Shown: positions 1 to 5,276 of the stretch, in pieces | Layout: each line of letters begins with the position of its first letter | Position numbering within the stretch: the first letter of the stretch is position 1 | Source: Candidatus Methanogaster sp. UBA203 | Lineage (GTDB): Archaea; Halobacteriota; Methanosarcinia; Methanosarcinales; Methanogasteraceae | Assembly (NCBI GenBank): GCA_002503595.1 | Contig: DASC01000082.1 | Location: forward strand, 1-5,276 | Direction of reading: 5' to 3' | Length of the DNA: 5,276 nt | Notes under the pieces: generated by a model | Seen by the model: only the letters and a program-made list of their open reading frames with translations | What the model was told of the DNA's origin: nothing | Databases searched by the model: none | Position numbers and translations under genes: made by a program

Positions 1-3
1 ACC

Positions 4-703
4 TTATCTTTTCTGTTCAAGCACGCTCACATCGGGGTTCGCCTCGCCAAACTTCCTGACGAGTTCCGCGATCATATAATGCCGGCATTCCCTTCGCTCT
101 CAAGCCTCCCTATCAACTGATACGACGCAAAGAGCGGCGAAGGTCCGATCTCTGATGCGAAGTCGCCGATTCCCCGATTCCAGACAAAGAGCATGAAGAG
201 TTCATCCAGTTCCGGGACTGTGACTCCGGCAGAGTATGCCTTCACCAGTTCCCGCGTTGCCTGACGAAGACGCCCTGCGCCAACAGCATTCGCAAGCGAG
301 AGCAGATATTTGGTCTTCGGGCCTATGGCAGGATCTTCCTTCCTCCAGACAAGTTGCCAGAACTGCGACGCGGTCCTGCCAAGCGTCTTCTCGATTTTAC
401 CGAGATTGGCGAGAGCTGCCGGGTGCAGTGGCGTTTCCATCGCGGTGGCGGCCTCTTTCTCTTCTGTCCGGTAAAAATGCGCCCGGTATTCGTTGTCCAA
501 GATCTTCACGGTCAGGTGCTCGAAACCGATCTCTTCCAGAGTGGAATAGAGCGGATCGGATCAAAACTCCGGACCACGCAGATTCCACCGCCAGCGCTCA
601 CCTTTTTGGATTTTTCCAGAATCGTGGACAGGAAATTGCCAGCAAGCCCCCTGCCATCCGGCACTTCATACGATTCCTTTTTATCGTTCCATTCTTTGGC
701 CAT
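4..703 (-). pseudogene. TusA/DUF2249-like + CMD-like fusion protein, disrupted by two frameshifts
   Basis: An ATG at 703 opens a TusA/DUF2249-like domain (GRGLAGNFLSTILEK, then GGGICVVRSFDPI). Near 553-554 the homology jumps frame and resumes as LYSTLEEIGFEHLTVKILDN, running into an alpha-helical carboxymuconolactone decarboxylase (AhpD-like) domain with PLHPAALANLGKIEKTLGR and LFMLFVWNRGIGDF. A second jump near 88-92 avoids the stop at 72-74 and restores CRHYMIAELVRKFGEANP, ending at TAA 4-6. Adding one base at each site gives exactly 234 codons (233 aa). Both sites are short runs, so base-calling error is as likely as true decay. The CPxP cysteine of TusA is replaced by GNFL, and the AhpD CxxC is absent, so neither classical catalytic thiol is present. 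Function is unknown; a binding or redox-accessory role would be speculation. The gene is divergent from lrp, with no strong ribosome binding site before 703. Confidence 0.72.
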
Positions 704-841
704 GGGCTACCATTTATATCTATAAACCTTTTAATGGTTTACCGTTGTAGTTATGTGTATTGCGAAATATATAACGTTGTGGTGCGGAAATCGCCCATAA
801 TGTTTAAGAGAAATACGAAAATCGGTATGGTGGCATAGATA
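704..841. promoter_or_regulatory. Divergent intergenic region between the fusion gene and lrp
   Basis: This 138-bp AT-rich stretch separates two genes read outward. On the plus strand it holds the lrp promoter (separate entry). On the minus strand the sequence AAAAGGTTTATAGATATAAA (about 715-734) could serve as BRE/TATA for the fusion gene. It lies so close to the ATG at 703 that the transcript would be leaderless or nearly so. Six-base inverted arms, ACCATT at 709-714 and AATGGT at 733-738, flank this element and could be an operator, but arms this short can occur by chance. Confidence 0.5.
763..774 (+). promoter_or_regulatory. Archaeal BRE/TATA promoter of lrp
   Basis: CGAAATATATAA matches the archaeal BRE (purine-rich CGAAA) plus TATA-box consensus closely. 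With the usual spacing of about 25 nt, transcription would begin near 795-800, leaving a leader of roughly 45 nt before the lrp ATG at 842. The position is judged from consensus only. Confidence 0.65.
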
Positions 842-1279
842 ATGATTGACGAAAAAGACAGGTTGATACTGGGAATACTTCGTGAGAATGCTCGCACACC
901 GCTCACTGAGATTGCGGAAAAACTCGGCGTCAGCGAATCCACGATACGAAAGCACGTCAAGGCACTTGAGGATGAGGACGTTATAAAGCGCTACACCGTA
1001 GTTGTTGATCCAGCGAAACTCGGATACCACTCGGTCTCGTTTGTCGGTCTCGATGTTGAGCCCACCCACTTTCTCGATGTTGCAATCAAAATGACAGAGT
1101 TTCCTGAAGTGAAATTCGTTGCAACGTCGACCGGGGATCACATGATCATGACCGAGATCTGGCTCAAGGACGGGAGGGAACTCGGAAAGTTCATTGCGGA
1201 GAAGATCGGGAGACTGGAGGGCGTGCAGAGGGTCTGTCCGGCTGTCATCATGGAGAAGTTAAAGGACAGTTGCGGATGA
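842..1279 (+). CDS. Lrp/AsnC-family transcriptional regulator
   Basis: This 145-aa protein has the normal length and two-part layout of the Lrp/AsnC family. An N-terminal winged helix-turn-helix occupies about residues 4-50; its second and recognition helices are around LTEIAEKLGVSESTIRKHVK (21-40). A hinge with the family-typical VVDPAKLGY (54-62) follows, then a C-terminal RAM/effector domain (about 65-140) containing the TGDHMIM turn (97-103), where such proteins often bind amino acids or similar ligands. Members are dimeric or octameric DNA-binding proteins acting as local or global regulators. The start is supported by GGTGG at 829-833, 8 nt upstream, and by the strong promoter at 763-774. 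The gene converges on fprA with 9 nt between stop codons. The ligand and targets cannot be read from sequence; autoregulation and control of the neighbouring redox cluster are plausible inferences. Confidence 0.93.
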   Translation: MIDEKDRLILGILRENARTPLTEIAEKLGVSESTIRKHVKALEDEDVIKRYTVVVDPAKLGYHSVSFVGLDVEPTHFLDVAIKMTEFPEVKFVATSTGDHMIMTEIWLKDGRELGKFIAEKIGRLEGVQRVCPAVIMEKLKDSCG

Positions 1280-1288
1280 TCGTCGAAA

Positions 1289-2479
1289 TCATCGTTCTCG
1301 CATCTCTGCCGCATCCACAACCTTCCCGGCAAGCTCTGCGCACGCAGCAAGATCGTCTGCCCCCGGCACAAACTTGACCGATATGGAATCGACAACCGTA
1401 ACACCGGTCTTCTCAAGCTCGCCCGTAATCGTTTTGACCGCGCCTCCTGCCCAGCCGTACGATCCGAAAGCGGAACCGACCTTCCCCTTTGGTCGAAGTC
1501 CTCTGAGATACGTCAGGAATCCCCCGACGCTCGGAAACATCCCGTTGTTGATGGTGGGAGAGCCAACAAGTATGATCTTAGCCTCCAGAATCTCTCGTAC
1601 AATCTTGCTCCATTCCGATTTCCCGAGGTGGTACACCTTGACCTCGAACCCGGCATCGATTATGCCCTGTGCGATCGCAGCAGCCATCTTCTCGGTGCTG
1701 CCCCACATAGTATCGTAGACCACGATCGCGGTATCGTTTGACTCGGCTGAACTCCAGCCGCGATACGCGTCAAGAATGTCACCGACACCGGAATCGCGCC
1801 AGATCATGCCGTGGCTCGGCGCAATCATATCGATCTCGATTCCCATCTCACCGATCTTCTGCAGGGTCTTTGTGATAAGCGGCGAGAATGGCATCAGAAT
1901 ATTGGCATAGTATGTGGCAGCCTCGCCAAGTATCTCCGGAACCTCGTCTGCGTACCGCTCGCTGCTTGCGGTGTGCTGCCCGAACGCGTCGTTTGACAGG
2001 AGGAGGTGATCCTCAGGGATGTACGTGACCATGTTGTCGGGCCAGTGGAGCATCGGGGTTTCAACGAACGAGAGCGTCTTTTCCCCGAGTGAGATAGTAT
2101 CTCCGGTCTTAACAGTCTTTATCTCCCAATCGTCGCAGTCATAATACATCGGCAGTTCTTCCGCCCCTTTCTCAGTTGCGATCACGGTCGCATCGCAGGC
2201 GACCTCCATCACGCGGGGAAGTGATCCGGTGTGATCCGGCTCGACATGGTTCACGATCACATAATCGATGGTGCCTGGGTCTGTTATCGATTCTACACGA
2301 CTGCGCAGTTCATCAAAGAATCCGGCTTTCACGGTATCGACAAGCGCAGTTTTTGAGTCTTTGACGATGTATGCGTTATACGTCGTACCTCCTGGTGTGG
2401 CATATCCATGAAAATCCCGCAGGTTCCAGTCGATCGCTCCAACCCAGTACACGCCGTCTTTTATCTCTACTTTGTTCAT
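1289..2479 (-). CDS. fprA: FprA-type flavodiiron protein (F420H2 or rubredoxin oxidase)
   Basis: A class A flavodiiron protein of 396 aa, the usual size. The N-terminal metallo-beta-lactamase-like domain carries the diiron ligands: H78, E80, D82 and H83 in NHVEPDHTG, H145 in MLHWPD, D164 in LSNDAFG and H223 in PSHG. The C-terminal flavodoxin domain (from about residue 250) has the FMN phosphate loop VYDTMWGST and the later GSPTINNGMFP and GSYGWAGGA segments. Such cytoplasmic enzymes reduce O2 to water, or NO to N2O. Methanogen FprA takes electrons from F420H2, whereas others use rubredoxin or Hrb. The start at 2479 is preferred over an upstream in-frame ATG at 2545. It matches the family N-terminus (KDGVYWVGAIDWNLRDFHGY) and has GGAG at 2490-2493, and the longer form would run into the preceding gene. 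It is last in the cluster, 16 nt after the flavoprotein gene. The natural donor is uncertain. Confidence 0.95.
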   Translation of the reverse strand: MNKVEIKDGVYWVGAIDWNLRDFHGYATPGGTTYNAYIVKDSKTALVDTVKAGFFDELRSRVESITDPGTIDYVIVNHVEPDHTGSLPRVMEVACDATVIATEKGAEELPMYYDCDDWEIKTVKTGDTISLGEKTLSFVETPMLHWPDNMVTYIPEDHLLLSNDAFGQHTASSERYADEVPEILGEAATYYANILMPFSPLITKTLQKIGEMGIEIDMIAPSHGMIWRDSGVGDILDAYRGWSSAESNDTAIVVYDTMWGSTEKMAAAIAQGIIDAGFEVKVYHLGKSEWSKIVREILEAKIILVGSPTINNGMFPSVGGFLTYLRGLRPKGKVGSAFGSYGWAGGAVKTITGELEKTGVTVVDSISVKFVPGADDLAACAELAGKVVDAAEMRER

Positions 2480-2495
2480 GATATCATTTCTCCAG

Positions 2496-3008
2496 TCAAT
2501 CTTCCTCTCCAACATAAACCGTAGCTTTAGCAGGTGTCTTTCCACCCATTACCTGATGGTAGTACGCATAAGTCATCGGCTCGCCCTCTTCGAGAATATC
2601 CGCATCAACAACCTCACCAATGAAGAGGACGTGCGTGCCCACATCCACCTCCTGCGCAACCGCAACCTCGATATAAGCAAGAGCATGATCGAGCACGACC
2701 GGTGCACCAGTGGTGCCGGTTCGATACCGGACCCTCTCAAACTTATCGATATCCCTGCCTGATCTGAAACCGAACCTGCCAATGAACTCCATCGGCGCAT
2801 CCGTCCCGAGAACGGATGCCGCAAAGACACGACTCTTTCGTATGTATTTGCAGGTCAGGTTCTCCTTATTTATGGAAACCGCAACCGTGGGCGGTCTGGA
2901 TGCCACCTGCATCACCGTATTTACGATCTGACCGTTGATAGCTTCGCCATCTGTCGATGTGACCACGTAGAGCCCGTAGCTGATCAGATGCAGTGCTTTT
3001 CGGTTCAT
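2496..3008 (-). CDS. Flavin reductase-like FMN-binding protein (flavoredoxin / Hrb N-terminal domain)
   Basis: A 170-aa split-barrel flavoprotein. The opening MNRKALHLISYGLYVVTST and the stretches VNTVMQVASRPPTVAVSINK and RVFAASVLG are the FMN-binding core of the flavin reductase-like family, best matched by flavoredoxins and the N-terminal half of Moorella Hrb. There it receives electrons from NAD(P)H and passes them through rubredoxin to FprA. The C-terminal rubredoxin half of Hrb is absent; the protein ends TVYVGEED. The start is ambiguous: ATG at 3008 fits the family N-terminus and is chosen, but TTG at 3026 and GTG at 3020 are in frame. None has a clear Shine-Dalgarno, so coupling to sufB termination (stop at 3028-3030) is likely. 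It sits between sufB and fprA, so a role as electron carrier to fprA is inferred from context. Confidence 0.88.
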   Translation of the reverse strand: MNRKALHLISYGLYVVTSTDGEAINGQIVNTVMQVASRPPTVAVSINKENLTCKYIRKSRVFAASVLGTDAPMEFIGRFGFRSGRDIDKFERVRYRTGTTGAPVVLDHALAYIEVAVAQEVDVGTHVLFIGEVVDADILEEGEPMTYAYYHQVMGGKTPAKATVYVGEED

Positions 3009-3027
3009 TTTCTTGTCCACTATCAAC

Positions 3028-4206
3028 TCATAGAGCGTCCGCGCTCATCCGGATCATCTGCCGGACCTCAGCGCCAAGCGCTGGCGGCAGTCCCTTGATA
3101 TCCACGTTCAGGAATCCGCGAACAATCGCACCAGCAGCCTCGTCTTCCGAGAGACCCCTCGCTGTCAGGTATGCGATCTCCTCTTCCGATATCCGCCCGA
3201 CCGCTGCCTCGTGCGAGAGTTCGGCGTCCTCTACAGTCGCCTCAAGTTCAGGAACCGAGTGTATCCGTGCCGTATTGGAGAGCATGAGCCCGATGCACTC
3301 GAGATGCCCTTTAACTCCTGCTGCTGAGCCCACGATCGCACCCCTTGCAGTGACATTAGCTTGATCTGTTGCAATCGACCTGGATATCAGTTCTGCACGG
3401 CTGTTCTCGCCCTCCAGCACAACTTTTGAACCAATATCGACCTTTGAATCCTTTGAAGCGTGGATAACGGTCTGCGCCATCGTTCTTGCATTCCTGCCGC
3501 AGTATGTGACCGGATACATCTGCACGTCCTTGACCGGCTTCATCAGGATGTAGTTGTTGATGTATGTCCCGCCCTCACCAACGATGATGCCGCTTCTCGG
3601 CCGTACCACCACTTCGGGCGCCCAGTTGTGAATCATCGTGTATGTGAGCGTTGCGCCTTTCTTCACATAGAACTCGGATACGCCGAGATGCATGGCAGAG
3701 CGCACATCCTGCGCAGTCGAGCAGCCTGTGATGATGTGGAGTTCTGCGCCTTCTTCGACGATCACGATGTTGTGCACGTTCTGCGAAAGCCGCTCCTTTC
3801 CGATGAAAAGACATGTCTGCAACGGAAAGATCGATTTAACGCCCGGGGCAGCTCTCACAAAGTAGCCGCCTGTCTGCTTCTCTGCAACCGCCTTTGTGTA
3901 GATGTCCTTGTCAGCTGCGACCGCACGCCAGAAGTAATCTGATAGCCAGGAGTACTTCTCAAGCGCCTCGCTACTGTCTATAACCTCGATCCCTTCCTGC
4001 ACGGTAGTTGAGCAGATAACAGAGTGATCAAGTTGCAGGAACGACCCTGATCGCTCTTCGCCGTCCGGATCATACCCGACTTCGAGAAGAGACTTTTTGT
4101 ATTCGCCTTCTATCTCGGATCGGTCTTCCGGAACGTGTTCCTCTGCATCCATCGTGTAATCTTCCGGATTCACGACATTCACGACATCTGGCACTCTCTT
4201 ATGCAT
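3028..4206 (-). CDS. sufB: SufB/SufD-family Fe-S cluster assembly scaffold
   Basis: This 392-aa protein (from ATG 4206) is a SUF-core (SufB/SufD) scaffold of the short archaeal type. The region from about residue 85 to 340 is the right-handed beta-helix, with VEEGAELHIITGCST and VVRPRSGIIVGEGGTYINN. The C-terminal hallmark is HSVPELEATVEDAELSHEAA (316-335), followed by the helical GRISEEEIAYLTARGLSEDE. Together with SufC it assembles Fe-S clusters in the cytoplasm. At the position of the functional cysteine of E. coli SufB (Cys405), the aligned residue here appears to be Ala (in ELEA), while the HE pair of SHEAA is kept. Cysteines remain at 66, 132, 162, 236 and 304. A longer frame opens at 4296, but 4206 is chosen because AAGGAGG lies 9 nt upstream. 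The start overlaps the end of sufC by 28 nt. No separate sufD, sufS, sufU or sufE is in the window. Confidence 0.93.
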   Translation of the reverse strand: MHKRVPDVVNVVNPEDYTMDAEEHVPEDRSEIEGEYKKSLLEVGYDPDGEERSGSFLQLDHSVICSTTVQEGIEVIDSSEALEKYSWLSDYFWRAVAADKDIYTKAVAEKQTGGYFVRAAPGVKSIFPLQTCLFIGKERLSQNVHNIVIVEEGAELHIITGCSTAQDVRSAMHLGVSEFYVKKGATLTYTMIHNWAPEVVVRPRSGIIVGEGGTYINNYILMKPVKDVQMYPVTYCGRNARTMAQTVIHASKDSKVDIGSKVVLEGENSRAELISRSIATDQANVTARGAIVGSAAGVKGHLECIGLMLSNTARIHSVPELEATVEDAELSHEAAVGRISEEEIAYLTARGLSEDEAAGAIVRGFLNVDIKGLPPALGAEVRQMIRMSADAL

Positions 4207-4928
4207 TTCTCGTAGCCTCCTTCTGATATCTGCCTGATGATCTGATCCGGATTTCCCGAGCACCCGATCCTGCCGCCGAGCATCACATGCGCCCAATCCA
4301 CATCCACATAGTCGGTGATCGTTGCAAGATGCGTGATAATAAGCCCTGATGCGATCCTTCTGCTCGGACGCTCCCGCCTGTGCAGGAGTTTGCCGATCAT
4401 CCCGCCGATTAACTCCATGTTCTCGATGTCAACGCCAGAATCGGGCTCATCCAGCATCACAAAATTCGGATCCTGCGCCATCAGTTGCAGTATCTCGGAC
4501 CGTTTGATCTCGCCTCCCGAGAAACCCGCGTTCACATCCCGCTCAAGGAATTCCTCTGTGAAATGCAGTTCTTTCGCAAGAACACGTGTCTCATCAGTGA
4601 TCTCACCGGATTTATCGCCACGGCAGAGGTTCACCATCTCCCCGAGCCTGATACCGCGTATAACCGGCGGGTTCTGGAATGCGATTCCCATCCCGAGTTT
4701 CACGCGCTCAGCAGTCGTCAGGTTGGTGATATCCGCGCCATTGAAGACGATCTTGCCGCCGGTCACCCGGTATCTCGGAAACCCGAGTATACCAAGCAGA
4801 AGCGACGTCTTTCCGGATCCGTTGGGACCTAACAGGACGTGACACTCGCCCTTCTCGATTATGAGGTCGAGACCTTTGAGTACAGGTCGTCCATCGACCT
4901 CGAGGTTCAGGTTTTCTATTTCGAGCAT
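4179..4928 (-). CDS. sufC: SufC, ATPase of the SUF Fe-S cluster assembly complex
   Basis: A 249-aa ABC-type ATPase, full length for SufC. Visible motifs in order are Walker A GPNGSGKT (34-41), Q-loop Gln in AFQNPP (Q85), ABC signature FSGGE (136-140), Walker B ending in FVMLDEPDSGVD (156-167, with the SufC-typical DSGVD in place of the transporter D-loop SALD), and switch His in IITH (H200). It is soluble: no membrane partner is nearby, and the next gene is its scaffold partner sufB. Its ATPase activity is known to drive conformational change in the SufBC(D) complex, exposing the assembly site. ATG 4928 is preceded by AAGGAT (4938-4943, spacing 9 nt), lying inside the last codons of the rubredoxin gene 6 nt away, which points to translational coupling. 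The 3' end overlaps sufB by 28 nt. Confidence 0.96.
   Translation of the reverse strand: MLEIENLNLEVDGRPVLKGLDLIIEKGECHVLLGPNGSGKTSLLLGILGFPRYRVTGGKIVFNGADITNLTTAERVKLGMGIAFQNPPVIRGIRLGEMVNLCRGDKSGEITDETRVLAKELHFTEEFLERDVNAGFSGGEIKRSEILQLMAQDPNFVMLDEPDSGVDIENMELIGGMIGKLLHRRERPSRRIASGLIITHLATITDYVDVDWAHVMLGGRIGCSGNPDQIIRQISEGGYEKCIRECQMS
4216..4222 (-). promoter_or_regulatory. Shine-Dalgarno site that sets the sufB start
   Basis: AAGGAGG, inside the sufC coding sequence, lies 9 nt before ATG 4206. It decides in favour of that start over the upstream in-frame ATG at 4296, whose extra 30 residues look like out-of-frame sufC sequence and do not resemble a SufB N-terminus. Confidence 0.8.
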
Positions 4929-4934
4929 GCTTGA

Positions 4935-5045
4935 TCAATCCTTGATCTTCTCAAACGAGTCCTTGTGCTTGCAGACAGGACACTCTTCCGGCGCAGCATC
5001 AGCGTCGGTTGTATATCCACAGTTTGTACATCGATATTCAGCCAT
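4935..5045 (-). CDS. Short rubredoxin-like protein (36 aa)
   Basis: The ATG at 5045 opens a 36-residue protein beginning MAEYRCTNCGYTTDAD, with a second metal knuckle EECPVCKHKDSF. The four cysteines (6, 9, 22, 25) form CxxC-x12-CPxC, enough to bind one Fe (or Zn) in a tetrahedral site. The 12-residue spacing matches the compact rubredoxin domain at the C-terminus of rubrerythrin; classical rubredoxins of about 52 aa have a longer spacer. A strong Shine-Dalgarno AAGGAGGT (5053-5060, 7 nt spacing) supports the start. It is the first gene of the cluster, 6 nt before sufC. Likely role: one-electron carrier, perhaps between the flavoprotein and the diiron protein downstream. A zinc-ribbon structural or iron-handling role cannot be excluded. 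It falls below common gene-calling length limits and may be missed. Confidence 0.88.
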   Translation of the reverse strand: MAEYRCTNCGYTTDADAAPEECPVCKHKDSFEKIKD

Positions 5046-5088
5046 GACTTGTACCTCCTTCAGCCATCTTTGTTAGAGCGTTTGTATG

Positions 5089-5109
5089 GTGGCATCCATG
5101 TAATGCCAC
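5089..5109. promoter_or_regulatory. 21-bp dyad in the leader of the rubredoxin-suf-fprA cluster
   Basis: GTGGCAT (5089-5095) and ATGCCAC (5103-5109) are perfect 7-bp inverted arms around a 7-nt spacer, ending about 44 nt before the rubredoxin ATG. The site lies just downstream of the predicted transcription start, where an archaeal repressor could block RNA polymerase. It could instead form a small RNA hairpin in the leader; no T-tract follows, so an intrinsic terminator is unlikely. Confidence 0.5.
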
Positions 5110-5135
5110 GCACACTCTGGAGATGCGCCGTTGTT

Positions 5136-5150
5136 CCATATATTCCTTTT
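5136..5150 (-). promoter_or_regulatory. Candidate BRE/TATA promoter of the rubredoxin-suf-fprA cluster
   Basis: Read on the minus strand, AAAAGGAATATATGG gives a purine-rich BRE (5145-5150) followed by a TATA-like AATATATGG (5136-5144). Transcription would begin near 5113-5117, giving a leader of about 70 nt that contains the dyad at 5089-5109. Other AT-rich candidates lie further up (AAATATAGG near 5222-5230, TAATATACG near 5253-5261), so the choice is provisional. Confidence 0.45.
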
Positions 5151-5276
5151 GTAGAGGTGTCAGTCTGTGCAGTTGTGTGCTTTCGTCTCTTAAGTGTATT
5201 TGTGCATAAAAGCAACCACAACCTATATTTGAGCAAGCGCGAGAGATTACAAGCGTATATTACAAGGTGTGAACAT
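5151..5276. other. Upstream non-coding stretch at the right edge
   Basis: I see no convincing gene here on either strand. It has several TATA-like elements in both orientations (for example GCATAAAAG near 5202-5210 and CCTATATTTG near 5222-5231) and a direct repeat ATTACAAG at 5246-5253 and 5259-5266 (13-bp period). It may hold a promoter for a divergent gene beyond the window. Confidence 0.35.

Noticed and set aside
354..725. 123-aa open frame on the plus strand
   Set aside because: Shadow of the same fusion gene; no ribosome site or recognisable motif.
236..838. 200-aa open frame on the plus strand over the disrupted fusion gene and intergenic region
   Set aside because: It is antisense to the recognisable TusA/CMD coding sequence, low in complexity (rich in Arg, Ser and Pro), lacks family features, and runs through the lrp promoter.
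731..1141. 136-aa minus-strand frame antisense to lrp
   Set aside because: It overlaps the well-supported lrp gene and its promoter; no family features.
2480..2545. 22-residue N-terminal extension of FprA from the upstream ATG
   Set aside because: It overlaps the coding end of the flavoprotein gene, does not resemble FprA N-termini, and the internal ATG at 2479 has a ribosome site.
3460..3942. 160-aa plus-strand frame rich in His and Cys
   Set aside because: Antisense to the SufB core; its composition follows from the codons of sufB and it has no coherent metal-binding motif.
4207..4296. 30-residue N-terminal extension of SufB
   Set aside because: Its residues are out-of-frame sufC sequence, and the AAGGAGG at 4216-4222 marks the start at 4206.
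4315..4842. 175-aa plus-strand frame
   Set aside because: Antisense to all the conserved ATPase motifs of sufC; Ser/Pro/Ile-rich shadow.
5246..5266. Direct repeat ATTACAAG with 13-bp period as a possible repeat array
   Set aside because: Only two copies at the window edge, too short to call an array or iteron.

Overview
The window looks like part of the genome of a strictly anaerobic euryarchaeon, probably related to methanogens or anaerobic methane/alkane oxidisers. The evidence is an archaeal BRE/TATA element (around 763-774), strong Shine-Dalgarno sites, an Lrp/AsnC regulator, a minimal archaeal SufC-SufB pair and an FprA-type flavodiiron protein. The lineage is inferred from gene content and cannot be fixed from the sequence alone. 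There are no RNA genes, CRISPR arrays or mobile elements that I can support.

Layout: (1) 4-703, minus strand: a TusA/DUF2249-like domain fused to a carboxymuconolactone decarboxylase (CMD)-like domain, broken by two apparent single-base deletions. (2) 704-841: a divergent intergenic region with a good promoter for the next gene. (3) 842-1279, plus strand: an Lrp/AsnC-family regulator. (4) 1289-5045, minus strand: a tight five-gene cluster, read right to left as short rubredoxin, sufC, sufB, flavin reductase-like flavoprotein, and fprA (flavodiiron protein). Every junction is a gap of 19 nt or less, or an overlap, so it is very probably one transcript. (5) 5046-5276: the leader and promoter region of that cluster, with a 21-bp dyad and several AT-rich elements.

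Read together, the cluster joins Fe-S cluster assembly (SufCB) to an oxygen- or NO-reducing chain: reduced cofactor, flavoprotein, rubredoxin, then the diiron enzyme. In Moorella the flavin-reductase and rubredoxin parts are fused as Hrb next to FprA. Here they are separate genes at different positions in the same cluster. This suggests an oxidative-stress repair-and-detoxification unit. A 12-bp sequence is shared between the lrp leader and the cluster leader, so the adjacent Lrp protein is a candidate regulator of both; this is inference.
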